DNA of 64,000 bases. Source: Streptomyces fulvorobeus (GTDB lineage: Bacteria > Actinomycetota > Actinomycetes > Streptomycetales > Streptomycetaceae). Both the position numbers and the translations under genes were made by a program. The stretch is taken from the NCBI RefSeq assembly GCF_013167895.1, contig NZ_BLWC01000001.1, positions 6,200,001 to 6,264,000 of the forward strand. The letters run 5' to 3'. The stretch's first letter is position 1. The number at the start of each line of letters is the position of its first letter. Positions 8,653 to 17,307 of this stretch are shown here, in pieces. The notes under the pieces are model-generated. The model was not told the DNA's origin, did not search any database, and worked only from the letters and a program-made list of their open reading frames with translations.

Positions 8653-8699
8653 GACACCGCCTGGACGCGGTGTCGTGTGGCCAGAGGGCTGTGAGCCCT
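8653..8699. terminator. Two hairpins after the furan/dehydrogenase operon
   Basis: GACACCGC (8653-8660) pairs with GCGGTGTC (8667-8674), and AGGGCT (8685-8690) pairs with AGCCCT (8694-8699). They lie 70-120 nt after the alcohol dehydrogenase stop and would end the three-gene transcript. Confidence 0.6.
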
Positions 8700-8811
8700 C
8701 GGGTACCCCTCGGGAACACGAAGTCCTGAGCGGTGATGGCGGACGTCCACCCTCGGTCCGTCAGTCCCATCCCTCGCTGTTCGTGGCCCCCCATTCGCCA
8801 ACGGAGGAAAC

Positions 8812-9723
8812 GTGGTCGGCACAACGCATCACAACACCGGTCTGGAAGGCGTGGAAGGCGTGGAAGGAGGTGTAGGGGTGACCGCTCTCCTGGTCGCCGC
8901 GGCACGGGCGATCGAGAGCCACCGCCACGACACCCTGGTACGGGACGTCTACGCGGAGCACTTCGTGCGCGCCGCATCGGCGTCCGCCGGCTGGCCTGTG
9001 CGCATTCAAGAGGTCGCGGACGGGGACGCGAATCCCCTGTGGGGACGGTTCGCACGATACTTCGGCCTGCGGACGAGAGTTCTCGACGACTTTCTCCTCC
9101 GGTCGGTGCACACGAGCAGTGCCCGTCAAGTGGTGCTGCTAGGAGCCGGGTTGGACTCACGCGCCTTTCGGCTCGACTGGCCTCCCGGGTGTGTGGTCTT
9201 CGAGATCGACAGGAAAGGAGTGCTGGCCTTCAAGCACGAGGTGCTCGACGGGCTGTCGGCCACCCCGAAGGCAGTGCGCGTAACCATCCCGATCGACCTC
9301 CGCGCCGACTGGGCCGCAGCACTCGCCGACGCCGGCTTCGATACGACCGCACCGAGCGTCTGGCTTGCCGAGGGGTTGCTGTTCTACCTGCCGGCCGTCG
9401 CCGAGACGCACCTCATCGACATGGTGGACCGGTTGAGCACGGCGGGGAGCGCTCTGGCGTTCGAGGTCAAGCTCGAGAAGGACTTGCTGGAGTACCGCGA
9501 CAGCCCGCTCTACACCTCGACGGCACAGCAGATCGGCATCGACCTCCTCGACCTGTTCAACAGGGAACCGCGGCCCGACTCCGCGGGTGACCTGGCGGGC
9601 AAGGGCTGGTCCACATCCGTCCACGTCCCCTTCGACTTCACCCGCCGGCACGGACGCGGCCCGCTGCCCGAGCAGAACGACGCCCTGGAGGGCAACCGGT
9701 GGGTGTTTGCGAACAAGCCCTGA
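8812..9723 (+). CDS. SAM-dependent methyltransferase, PF04072/TIGR00027 type
   Basis: A 303-residue cytoplasmic class I methyltransferase of the leucine carboxyl methyltransferase-like family that is abundant in actinobacteria. The N-terminal part (TALLVAAARAIESHRHDTLVRDVYAEHFV) and the SAM-binding signature VVLLGAGLDSRAFRL (about residues 107-121) are characteristic. Further family motifs are VFEIDRKGVLAFKHEVL and WLAEGLLFYLP. GTG 8812 has GGAGGA just upstream. Substrates of this family are mostly unknown; some act in natural-product pathways. It is a single gene after the furan operon terminator. Confidence 0.9.
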   Translation: MVGTTHHNTGLEGVEGVEGGVGVTALLVAAARAIESHRHDTLVRDVYAEHFVRAASASAGWPVRIQEVADGDANPLWGRFARYFGLRTRVLDDFLLRSVHTSSARQVVLLGAGLDSRAFRLDWPPGCVVFEIDRKGVLAFKHEVLDGLSATPKAVRVTIPIDLRADWAAALADAGFDTTAPSVWLAEGLLFYLPAVAETHLIDMVDRLSTAGSALAFEVKLEKDLLEYRDSPLYTSTAQQIGIDLLDLFNREPRPDSAGDLAGKGWSTSVHVPFDFTRRHGRGPLPEQNDALEGNRWVFANKP

Positions 9724-9732
9724 CCTTGTCGT

Positions 9733-9999
9733 TTAACGTCGGCGTGAGATGAGTCGAGCGAGTGACTCTGTGGGCCAGCAGAGCCATTCGAGAAGAGGGC
9801 TGGTGACCACGAACCAGTGGACGCTGATTCGGCCCTGCTTTTTGTCCAGGATCAGTGGGGCTTCATCCCGGTAGACGTAACGGAGGTATCGGCGACGGAT
9901 CGGCGCTCCGGCTGTCAGCAGCACTGGCGAGATGGCAAGGATGGCCACCGGGACCAGGGCTCTTGCTGTGATGAGCTTCGCTTTCTCCTCGTAGCGCAT
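9733..9999 (-). CDS. Small hypothetical protein with one membrane segment
   Basis: An 88-residue basic protein. One hydrophobic helix (ALVPVAILAISPVLLTAGAP, about residues 14-33) suggests a single-pass membrane protein with a short N-terminus, followed by an Arg/Tyr-rich stretch (RRRYLRYVYRDEAPLILDKK). I do not recognise a family. There is no clear ribosome binding site, so the start and even the reality of the gene are uncertain. It converges with the methyltransferase gene. Confidence 0.4.
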   Translation of the reverse strand: MRYEEKAKLITARALVPVAILAISPVLLTAGAPIRRRYLRYVYRDEAPLILDKKQGRISVHWFVVTSPLLEWLCWPTESLARLISRRR

Positions 10000-10262
10000 C
10001 TGCTCAGTGTGCTGATGCTCGACGTCGTCTGTCAGCCTGCCCTGCGGGGTTTGGTGCCGATCCTTTGGTGGGCGGGTCGGCTGTATGCCTCGCCGGTGGC
10101 AAGGACTCTGCCCACGTCATGGCGGGTGGCTTGGCGGTGGTTCTTCGAACCCGGAGGGCGGCCTGGTCCGGGCCGGGACGGTTTCGGTGTACCGGCTGGC
10201 GACCCGGTCTTCGCGTGCAGGTATCTGAAGCCTCTGCGGACGCGGGCGGGTGTCAGTCTGTT

Positions 10263-10455
10263 CGGTTCGGCCGGCTTCTCCCAAGGGGAGCTCGGTGCCG
10301 TCGGCTCCGGAGACGAAGGTGTCGGGCTCGCGCCAGGCGGTGGCGACACGCTGGATACCGGCATCGCGGATGAGCTGGGCGCAGGGCCGGGGCCGTGAGG
10401 CGCGCTTCGCGCACGGCTCCAGGGAGCTGTAGACCGTTCGCGCCCGCCAGGCGCG
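10263..10455 (-). pseudogene. Zinc deaminase fragment (RibD/CMP deaminase-like)
   Basis: The minus-strand frame contains RTVYSSLEPCAKRASRPRPC, the zinc-binding half of a cytidine/riboflavin-type deaminase (PC...C ligands), then AQLIRDAGIQRVATAWREPDTFV. The N-terminal HAE zinc/catalytic motif and the rest of the protein are missing and the downstream sequence loses similarity. I read this as a leftover fragment. A second coding-like stretch on the + strand (about 10468-10640) is unassigned. Confidence 0.5.
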
Positions 10456-10638
10456 GCTCTGCCGAAGCGGTACGAGGCCGAACACGACTGGTTCACCACC
10501 GCCTTCACCACACCCGACGACCTCTGCCGCAAGCTCCGCTGCGAGTCACGCACGACTCAACGCCGACCCCATCTCGTCGTCGTCGCCTGCCGCACCGCCA
10601 CGAGACTGGCCAGCAACCCACCGATCCGCCTTGAAAAC

Positions 10639-12123
10639 TCAGTAGCGGGCCGCAGTGCGGTGGGTGGTGTCGAGCGCCCGATCCACGGCGGCGGACAGTG
10701 CGGTGTCGTCCTCATCGATGCCGGCCCAGGCGACGTGCCCGTCGGGGCGGATGAGGGCGGCGCGCACGGTGGCCCAGGCGGCCGGGGGCCGGTCGAGGGT
10801 TGCGGTGTGCACCGCGAGCCCCGGCCGCGTCCGGTCCGCCAGGACGCCCGCCGTCAGGTCGAGCAGGAGGTGGCTGTCCGGGCGCAACCGGGAGAACAGG
10901 TGGTTCTCGGAGCCGGTGAAGACCAGGTCAGGGGCGCGGGTGCCGGTGAGCGGGTGGGCTGACGGGTCCGGCGCGGGATAGCTGACGGCGAGCGCGGTGA
11001 GACGTTCGGACAGGGCCTTGTCGAGTGCCGGCTGGGTGGCGATCATCCCGCTGAACAGGGAGCGCAGGGCGATGCCTTCCGGGGTGAAGCCGGTCATCAG
11101 GGCGGTCTGGGCGCGGCTGTGTTCCATCAGCTGGGCGCCTACGGGGTGGCGCTCGGTGTGATAGGTGTCGAGCAGGTGGTCAGGGGCCCAGCCGTGGAGG
11201 GTGGCGGCGAGTTTCCAGCCGAGGTTGTGCGCGTCCTGGATGCCGACGTTCATCCCGACGCCACCCGCCGGGAAGTGCTGGTGGGCGGCGTCACCGGCGA
11301 GCAGGATCCGGCCTCGCCGGTACTGGGCCGCCAGCCGGGTGGTGTTGCCGAATCGGGAGAGCCAGACCGGGTCGCGCATCCCGAAGTCCTCGCCCGTGAT
11401 GGCGACGGTCTTGGCCCGCAGCTCCTCCAGGGTGAGGTCGCCGGGCCATTCCGTCGTGAGACTGTCGGGGCTGACACCGACCATGCGGCACCGCCCACCG
11501 GGCAGCGGCGCGACCATCACCCCGCCCCGGAGCCCGAAGGTGCTGAACCCGGGCCGCGGCGGGTTGTCGAGGGTGACGTCGCCAAGCCAGCCCAAGACAG
11601 TGGAGGGCGTACCGGGGAAGTCGATGCCGGCGGCGGTGCGCACGGTGCTGCGGGTGCCGTCGCAGCCGATGATGAACGCCGCCTGGAGTTCGTAGGGACC
11701 GTCCAGCCCGGCCACCTGCACGGTCACCGACTTCGCGTGCTCGGTGAACCCCGTGACGCTGTGACCGCGCACGATCGTGGCGCCGAGGGCGAGCGCGTGG
11801 TCCTCCAGCAGTTCCTCGGTACGGGCCTGCGGCAGGGCGAGGGTGAACGGAAACGGGGTCTCCATCGCCCGGAAGTCGAGCCGGTCGTCGAGCATGCCGA
11901 AGTGGCCGCCCGGGATCGGCAAGCCCTCGGCGAGGAAGGTCTTGTGCACGCCGCGCGAGGCCAGGATCTCGATGGTGCGGGGGTGAATGGTGAGGGCCTT
12001 GGAGCGCTGGTCGATATCTGCACGCTCCTCGACGACGGTGACGGATACCCCGCCCAGCCGCAGTTCGGCGGCGAGCCAGAGCCCGACCGGGCCCCCTCCG
12101 GCGATGACAACCTGCTGCTCCAT
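10639..12123 (-). CDS. FAD-dependent aromatic monooxygenase
   Basis: A 494-residue flavoprotein hydroxylase of the p-hydroxybenzoate hydroxylase class (PgaE/RdmE/rifampicin monooxygenase-like). Motifs in order: the GxGxxG dinucleotide-binding motif in VVIAGGGPVGLWLAAEL at the N-terminus, the DG motif GCDGTRSTVR mid-chain, and the GD motif LLAGDAAHQHFPAGGVGMN. A C-terminal thioredoxin-like region follows (SHLLLDLTAGVLADRTRP). I chose ATG 12123 (MEQQVVIAGGG) because it puts the dinucleotide motif at the usual place and has GGATGG upstream; an upstream TTG at 12147 lies inside the operator. It probably hydroxylates or inactivates an aromatic compound, with the divergent TetR gene as ligand-responsive repressor. 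Confidence 0.9.
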   Translation of the reverse strand: MEQQVVIAGGGPVGLWLAAELRLGGVSVTVVEERADIDQRSKALTIHPRTIEILASRGVHKTFLAEGLPIPGGHFGMLDDRLDFRAMETPFPFTLALPQARTEELLEDHALALGATIVRGHSVTGFTEHAKSVTVQVAGLDGPYELQAAFIIGCDGTRSTVRTAAGIDFPGTPSTVLGWLGDVTLDNPPRPGFSTFGLRGGVMVAPLPGGRCRMVGVSPDSLTTEWPGDLTLEELRAKTVAITGEDFGMRDPVWLSRFGNTTRLAAQYRRGRILLAGDAAHQHFPAGGVGMNVGIQDAHNLGWKLAATLHGWAPDHLLDTYHTERHPVGAQLMEHSRAQTALMTGFTPEGIALRSLFSGMIATQPALDKALSERLTALAVSYPAPDPSAHPLTGTRAPDLVFTGSENHLFSRLRPDSHLLLDLTAGVLADRTRPGLAVHTATLDRPPAAWATVRAALIRPDGHVAWAGIDEDDTALSAAVDRALDTTHRTAARY

Positions 12124-12131
12124 GAACCATC

Positions 12132-12185
12132 CTAGGTCAGTGACCAATAGCTGTGTCTGCAGTAAACTAGGTCAATGACCAATAG
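12132..12185. promoter_or_regulatory. Two TetR-type operators in the divergent promoter
   Basis: The 19-bp sequence CTAGGTCAGTGACCAATAG at 12132-12150 recurs with one mismatch at 12167-12185. Each copy contains a perfect 5-bp palindrome, GGTCA-N-TGACC, and the centres are 35 bp apart. The second copy covers the TetR start codon; the first lies just before the monooxygenase start. A TAAACT box at 12163-12168 could be the -10 of a leaderless tetR-type transcript, because no ribosome binding site precedes ATG 12175. Confidence 0.8.
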
Positions 12186-12798
12186 GCAAGCGAGTGAGGA
12201 CCGCAGCCCGCGGCTGGACCCGGGAACGGTGATCCGTACCGCACTGGAACTGCTGGACGAAAAGGGCCTGGACGCCCTGTCCACCCGGGCGGTCGCCGAC
12301 CGGCTCGGTGTACGGATGAACACCGTGCTGTGGCATGTGAAGACCAAGGCCCGGATGCTTGAGCTGATGGCGGACGCCGTCGTCGGCGAAGCCCCGCTCG
12401 ACGACCTTCCGGCTTCCTGGGACGAGCGTGTCCGCGAACTGGCCCGCCGGTACCGCCGCGCCCTGCTCGCCCACCGCGACGGCGCCACGCTCGTCGTCGG
12501 CACCTACGCCGCCCAACCACATACCCTGCGTTTCGCCGACACCCTGGTGGCCGCGTTGCTGGACGGCGGCCTGGACGAGCGTGAGAGCGCCTGGACCACG
12601 TGGACGATCATCTACCTCGCCCTCGGCCTCACCCAGGAAGAACAGGCGGCGACCCGCCAGCCCCCGAACGGCCGTCTGGTGGACGCGGTTTCCGAGACGG
12701 CTTACCCCGCCCTCCATCGGGCCCTCGGTCATCTCGACACGGAATCATTTGGCGAGCGCTTCGAGTTCGGCCTGTCCGCGATCCTCGCGCGGAGGTGA
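12175..12798 (+). CDS. TetR-family repressor (TetR_C type)
   Basis: A 207-residue dimeric DNA-binding regulator. The N-terminal helix-turn-helix is clear: TVIRTALELLDEKGLDALSTRAVADRLGVRMNTVLWHVKTKARMLELM (about residues 18-65). The C-terminal ligand domain (LARRYRRALLAHRDGATLVVGTYA) is of the TetR class C-terminal type found in tetracycline-type repressors. It is divergent from the FAD monooxygenase with duplicated palindromes between them, so it most likely represses that gene and itself until a substrate binds. The start codon lies within one operator and lacks a Shine-Dalgarno sequence, suggesting a leaderless mRNA. Confidence 0.92.
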   Translation: MTNRQASEDRSPRLDPGTVIRTALELLDEKGLDALSTRAVADRLGVRMNTVLWHVKTKARMLELMADAVVGEAPLDDLPASWDERVRELARRYRRALLAHRDGATLVVGTYAAQPHTLRFADTLVAALLDGGLDERESAWTTWTIIYLALGLTQEEQAATRQPPNGRLVDAVSETAYPALHRALGHLDTESFGERFEFGLSAILARR

Positions 12799-12924
12799 CC
12801 GAGGGCGAGGAGAGGACCAGAGAGAACCTCGCTCGCTGAGCCGCCGGGGACTCGTCTGCCCCCTGCGATCTCGACCCTGGTGTCCCGTGAGATACCCGCC
12901 CTCGTACCGGCTCCTCGACCGGGA

Positions 12925-13256
12925 CGCCAGGGCCCCAACCCCGTGCTTGTGGGCACGACCGATCGTGAAATCGACCGCCACCACCCAGTCGAGATCGCCC
13001 TCGGCGTCGGCCTGGGCGAGCAAGGCCGTGAAGACCCTCTTCCAGGTGCCGTCGGCTGACCACTTCGCAGTCTGTTGTGGACACCCTTCCACGTACCGAA
13101 GTGCTCAGACAGGGTCCGTCCAAGGAGTTCCGGTGCGGTAACCGAACGCGATCGCGTCGATCACCTGCCGGCGATCCCCCCGCCGCCCGCCCCGCTCGGC
13201 ATCCGATCCGGCAGCAACGGTTCGATCCGCGCCCACTGCCTGTCACTCAGCGACAT
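12925..13256 (-). pseudogene. IS5-family transposase remnant
   Basis: On the minus strand from 13256 the sequence reads MSLSDRQWARIEPLLPDRMP, then VIDAIAFGYRTGTPW. After at least two frame changes it continues with KWSADGTWKRVFTALLAQ and VVAVDFTIGRAHKHG. These are the N-terminal and first catalytic-Asp regions of an IS5/IS427-type transposase. The second Asp and the Glu of the DDE triad are missing. No terminal inverted repeats were seen. Confidence 0.7.
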
Positions 13257-13697
13257 GCCTGCACGAACGACTCGCATCTGGCGAGGCAACGGTTGCCCGT
13301 CTTACCTTCTTCGCGGGTTCGAACGGTCATTCGTAAGAGCAGCGGAACCAGGGGGTCTGGGTACGGTTCGTTGCCTGTTGCAGTTGGTATGGCTCAGCCA
13401 ACTTGGCCGCCCGGAGCCCCACGATGCCTCGACCACCATGGGGAATCGCGACTCGATCACTCCGAAAGACAACATGACACCCTTCACGGGAGCGCGCCGG
13501 TGTACCCCAGCATCCTGCTGCGAGGGTCAGCCTCCGACGCCATGGCCTGGGCAGATGATCCGACAGCGCTGCCCGTCGGGACGGGGTTTGTGATGGTTTT
13601 CGTGAGCCCTCGCCGATTTCCAGCGGGATAACCGCGCTGATCTGCCAGCGGCAGAACAGCAGCCGGACCGGGCTCGACGATCACTACAGTCCAGTTC
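13257..13697. other. Intergenic region upstream of the hydrolase-like gene
   Basis: About 440 bp of mixed composition with no gene I can support. It probably contains the outer, unrecognisable part of the adjacent IS remnant and the promoter of the gene at 13698. Confidence 0.4.
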
Positions 13698-14465
13698 ATG
13701 ACGACGATTACGACGCGTACGGTCGAGTACCCGGCCGACGGTTTGACGATGATCGGGCACCTCGCGCTTCCGGCCGGTGTCAACCGCCGGCCCGCGGTGC
13801 TGCTCGGACCAGAGGGCATAGGGCTCAGCGACGTCGAGCGCCGCCGGGCCGATGCTCTCGCCGAACTGGGCTACGTAGCGTTGGCCTTCGACCTTCACGG
13901 CGGGCGCTATTTGGGCGACCCGGAGGAGATGCTGGCCCGTTGCCTGCCGCTGCTCGCTGATCCGGACCGGATGCGGCGGGTCGGCCACGCGGCGCTCGAC
14001 GTGTTGCGCACCGAGCCCCGGACCGACCCCGACCGGATCGCCGCCATCGGCTACGGCACCGGGGGCGCCATCGCGCTGGAACTCGGGCGAGACGGCGTCA
14101 GCCTGCGCGCGATCGGGACAGTCAACGGGTTCACCACGGGCCGACCGGGCGAGGCCGCGCGCATCCACTGTCCGGTGTGGGCCGGGGTCGGATCGGAAGA
14201 CCCGATCATGCCACCCGCGCAAAGGGACGCGTTCACCGCCGAGATGCAGGCTGCGGGCGTCGACTGGCGCCTCGCGGTCTACGGCGGCGCCTTGCACGCC
14301 TTCCACCACCCGCCGGTCGGCCACCCTGTGGTCCCCGGCGTCGCCTACCACCCACGGCACGCGCAGCGAGCCTGGCGAGACGTCGTCGACCTGCTCGCCG
14401 AGTGCCTGCCCGTGACGGAGGATCTGGGGCACGGCTCAGCTAAGCGTGCTGGCGCCAGGCACTGA
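13698..14465 (+). CDS. Dienelactone hydrolase-like protein lacking the nucleophile
   Basis: A 255-residue alpha/beta-hydrolase fold protein of the dienelactone hydrolase family. The usual GxCxGG nucleophile elbow is GYGTGG here (residues 118-123), so Gly120 (GGC at 14055-14057) stands where Cys or Ser should be. The acid (Asp168 in SEDPIMP) and base (His200 in GALHAFHHP) of the triad are present. It is therefore either catalytically inactive, working differently, or one base from activity (GGC to TGC or AGC). I have the impression that related Streptomyces proteins share this Gly but cannot verify it. No clear ribosome binding site precedes the ATG. Confidence 0.82.
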   Translation: MTTITTRTVEYPADGLTMIGHLALPAGVNRRPAVLLGPEGIGLSDVERRRADALAELGYVALAFDLHGGRYLGDPEEMLARCLPLLADPDRMRRVGHAALDVLRTEPRTDPDRIAAIGYGTGGAIALELGRDGVSLRAIGTVNGFTTGRPGEAARIHCPVWAGVGSEDPIMPPAQRDAFTAEMQAAGVDWRLAVYGGALHAFHHPPVGHPVVPGVAYHPRHAQRAWRDVVDLLAECLPVTEDLGHGSAKRAGARH

Positions 14466-14591
14466 CAGTCTCCTCCCTTCAACTCCGCACAGCAGAACCG
14501 CATTCGGGCGGATGCTCGATCGCGGAGGCCCTGTACTCGTGAAGCTGCGCTCCCCGTCATGTAGCAGAACGCGATGGCCCTGAGGTGCGGT

Positions 14592-15405
14592 TTAGACCGT
14601 GTCCTGTGTGGTGAGTCGGACGAGTCGTTTGTAGCAGCAGAGGGCGGCGACGAGGCCGAGAAGAGCCAGGTAGCTGCGGGGGTGGCGTTCGTAGCGGTGG
14701 TCGAGTCTGCGGTATCCGGTCAGCCAGGACATGGTGCGTTCGATGACCTGTCGTCGGCGCCTATAAGCGTTCGCTGGACTCGATGCCCTTGCGGGCGATG
14801 CGGACGCCGATGCGCTTTCCCATAGCCATTTCCGCAGGTGAGGAACGTCGTACGCCTTGTCCGCATGCAAGCGCTGGGGCTTGAAGTACCGGCCGCGGTG
14901 AGGGTCGTGTCTCGTTTGGTGACCCGTGATCATGGGCTTCAGCGCGAGGCTGTCGTGGGTGTTCGCCACGGAGAGACCGACGAGGAGGGGCAGTCCGTTC
15001 GCGTCCGGCAGGACGTGCATCTTGGAGCCCGGCTTGCCCCGGTCCACGGGGCTCGGACCTGTGAGTTCGCCCCTTTTTAGCCCTCATATGCGCGGAGTCC
15101 AGAACCGCCCGGGACAGGTCGAGGAGGCCGGCATCGTCCAGGCGGTGCGGGATTTCCTCGTGGAGCCGGCCACACACACCGGCTCTCGACCAGATCAGGA
15201 ACCTGCGGTGGGCCGTCGACTTCGATATCCCGAAGCACGGCGACAACGCCCGCCAGGCGCAACCGCTGACCAGCACGTAGATGATCGCGGCGAACAGCGT
15301 CTCATCCGGCGTGTCCTGCGTCCCACCGCCCTGCGGCCGCACCTTCGACGGCGGGATCAGCGGCTCCGCGATCTCCCACAGCCCGTCCGGAACATCCAAC
15401 TCCAC
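14592..15405 (-). CDS. IS5-type DDE transposase in two frames
   Basis: Frame A (from 15405) starts MELDVPDGLWEIAEPLIPPS and reaches the first catalytic Asp region AVLDSAHMRAKKG. Frame B resumes with GELTGPSPVDRGKPGSK, then HADKAYD (second Asp) and QVIERTMSWLTGYRRLDHRYE (Glu). The switch is at AAAAAGGGG near 15073-15081 and needs a +1 shift; IS427-type elements commonly make the full enzyme by frameshifting at such a site. A second detour at about 14764-14815 leaves and re-enters frame B: RIGVRIARKGIESSERL is read in frame A. This suggests two compensating indels and probable inactivity. The stop codon lies inside the left inverted repeat. Confidence 0.8.
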
Positions 15406-15460
15406 GTACCCCGCCCCATGCTCAAATCAACGAGCTGAACCCACATAGGACAGGGTCTAA
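14592..15460 (-). mobile_element. IS5-family (IS427-like) insertion sequence with terminal repeats
   Basis: An 869-bp element bounded by 20-bp imperfect inverted repeats: TTAGACCGTGTCCTGTGTGG at 14592-14611, and its partner at 15441-15460, which reads TTAGACCCTGTCCTATGTGG inward (18/20 identical). It carries one transposase in two overlapping minus-strand frames. Its right end abuts the MITE-like element at 15458, sharing the TAA, as if it had inserted at that element's tip. Confidence 0.88.
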
Positions 15461-15618
15461 GGGTTATCCCGTAAGTGAGGAGACCTGCTTGCGCGAGTCC
15501 GGTTTGACCTGATTCGGCTCGTTCTCGTCAGGGCCAGCGAGTCGGGCTGAATCCCAACAAGTCGATCGAGGAGCTGGGGTCTGCCGACCTCTGAACCAAG
15601 TTACGGGACAGCCCTTAA
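15458..15618. mobile_element. MITE-like element or solo IS ends, 161 bp
   Basis: The left end TAAGGGTTATCCCGTAA (15458-15474) and the right end TTACGGGACAGCCCTTA (15601-15617) are imperfect inverted repeats: TAAGGG-NNN-TCCCGTAA, identical outside the three central bases. The 126 bp between them has no coding potential. The structure is that of a miniature inverted-repeat element, or of an IS that lost its transposase. Confidence 0.6.
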
Positions 15619-16298
15619 CCACGGTTACGGCATTGATCTGACGGGTTTTTCGTCCTGTTCCTGCTTCGGGTTTTCGATGCTGGTGCCGATGGTCCAGCTC
15701 TAATTCCTGGTATTTTTGGGCATAATTGCGTCTGGGGTGTATGAGGAGTATGATTCTCCGTCAAAGACGGGGGCCGCATATGCCCAGACCTCCGCGGATT
15801 CGGCCATCTCCGTGCAAGCCAGGGGAAGGCGAGCCGTCGAGGACATGTGTCGTTTCGCCGCGTTTTCCCTGGCCCGGCCCTGCGTGACGCGCATCGACAG
15901 GTCCTGCGTGGCGAAGGATCCGAAGTGCTCTTCGACTGCCGATATCTAGAACCCGCAGGTCAGAGCCTATATGAGCTAGAAACTTCGAAAATGGCGACTT
16001 CGCATCAATATCGGTCGGTCACATTGACGAATATGGGCTAAACGAAATTTCGAGGGGATTTTTTCTCCGATGGGTGACGTACTGTCCTGTCGGGTGATTG
16101 TTGATGGAAATCGCGCGCCTTGTTCCATTACAAATATCTGGACATGCGTGTCGTATGGAAGTAGCGCGTAGTTCTCGGACTGCCGCACGGCATGCGGCGC
16201 GGAAAAGTGTTCGAGAGAAATTGCTCTTTTCAGGTGCCTTGCCAGCCTGATTTCGCGCCCCGGATCGACCCTTGCTTGACCTGAGCCAGAGGAACACC
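15619..16298. other. Lower-GC intergenic region before the glycine-rich gene
   Basis: About 680 bp, visibly richer in A/T than the surroundings (for example around 15960-16060 and 16120-16150). It includes a CGAAATTTCG palindrome at 16043-16052 followed by a T run. Short frames exist, but none has a credible start, codon bias or family resemblance. It presumably contains the promoter of the secreted glycine-rich protein and may be acquired DNA. Confidence 0.45.
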
Positions 16299-17224
16299 GT
16301 GAACAGGAACCAGACCACCGCTCTTCTCGCCCTCCCGACCCTCTTCGCCGGCGCGGCACTCCTCTTCGGCACCCCGGCCGGGGCCTCTGCCCTGGCCTGT
16401 ACCGCGGGCACTGCGGGCGTTGCGGGTGCCAACGGCACCGCCGCCCACCCCGCGGGCTTCCCCGGCACTGCGGGCGGTGCTGCGACCGGAACGGGCAACT
16501 GCGCGGGCGGTGCAGGCGGCCCCGGCGGCAAGGGCTTCGCCAACGGGGTCGGCGGTGCGGGCGGCAACGGCGGGCTCGGCGTGGGCAGCGGATCCGGCGG
16601 TGCAGGTGCCACCGGTGGCACTGGTGGCTCCAGCGGCGCGGCGGGCGGTAACGGAGGCACCGGTGCCGCCGGCGGCCTCAACGGCGCGGGTGGCGCGGGC
16701 GGTGCGGGTGGTGCGGGCACCAACGCCGGTGCAGGCGGCATCGGAGGTGCCGGGGGGAACTCCGGTGCCAGCGCCGGAGCCGGCGGCCAGGGCGGCCTGG
16801 GTGGCGTCGGTGGATCGACCGGTGGTGCGGGCGGCAACGCCGGCAACGGTGGCATCGGCCATGGCGGTGGCACGGGCGGCAACGGCGGCGCCGGCGGCAC
16901 CAACGCCTCCGGCAACGGAGGTAAGGGCGGTAATGCCGGAAAGGGCGGCAACGGCAGCTCCGGCGGGGCTTACCCCGGTGGTGCCGCGGGCATCGGCGGG
17001 GCCGGCGGTGTGAGTTCTGGAGGGATGCTCAACTCGGGTGGCAACGGCGGCACCGGCGGCAACGGCGGTGTGAAGTCGGGTGCCAGCGTTGATGGCACCT
17101 GCGGGATCGGCGGTGCCGGCGGCAACGCCACGGGGGCATGCTCTTCCACGGTGGGACCGGGGGAACGGGCGGAACGTTCGGCGCGGGCAGCCCCTGCGCG
17201 AGCGGGGCCAACGGAACACCGTGA
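16299..17224 (+). CDS. Secreted glycine-rich repeat protein (PGRS-like), one-base frameshift
   Basis: GTG 16299 with AGAGG upstream starts MNRNQTTALLALPTLFAGAA, a Sec signal peptide with a cleavage site near PAGASA. The rest is a low-complexity array of GGAGGNGG-type units (Gly, Ala, Asn, Ser, Thr) for about 250 residues, with single Cys residues near both ends. It resembles the PGRS region of mycobacterial PE_PGRS proteins but has no PE domain. At a run of five G (17132-17136) the repeat frame is lost; a sixth G restores it through GGTGGTGGTFGAGSPC and ends at TGA 17222-17224, giving 308 residues. The role is unknown, probably cell surface or extracellular. Confidence 0.78.
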
Positions 17225-17307
17225 CCTTGCCCCACGAGGTGCCCCGCCCCACCACGCGGCCAGACCACACGGCGCGGCCTCGGGACGTGATGGGCGCTCC
17301 CTGACCC

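Noticed and set aside
10468..10640. Coding-like + strand stretch RYEAEHDWFTTAFTTPDDLCRK
   Set aside because: Codon pattern looks real but there is no start, no stop before the next gene region and no family I recognise; kept only as a note with the deaminase fragment.
12123..12147. Upstream TTG start for the FAD monooxygenase
   Set aside because: It lies inside the operator palindrome and would put eight extra residues before the dinucleotide-binding motif; ATG 12123 fits better.
15716..16041. Small + strand frames in the low-GC region
   Set aside because: No ribosome binding sites, atypical codon use and no recognisable products.
16500..17130. Short repeats in the glycine-rich gene as a possible CRISPR array
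   Set aside because: The repeats are codon-based GGN-rich units of variable spacing with no conserved repeat/spacer pattern and no cas genes.
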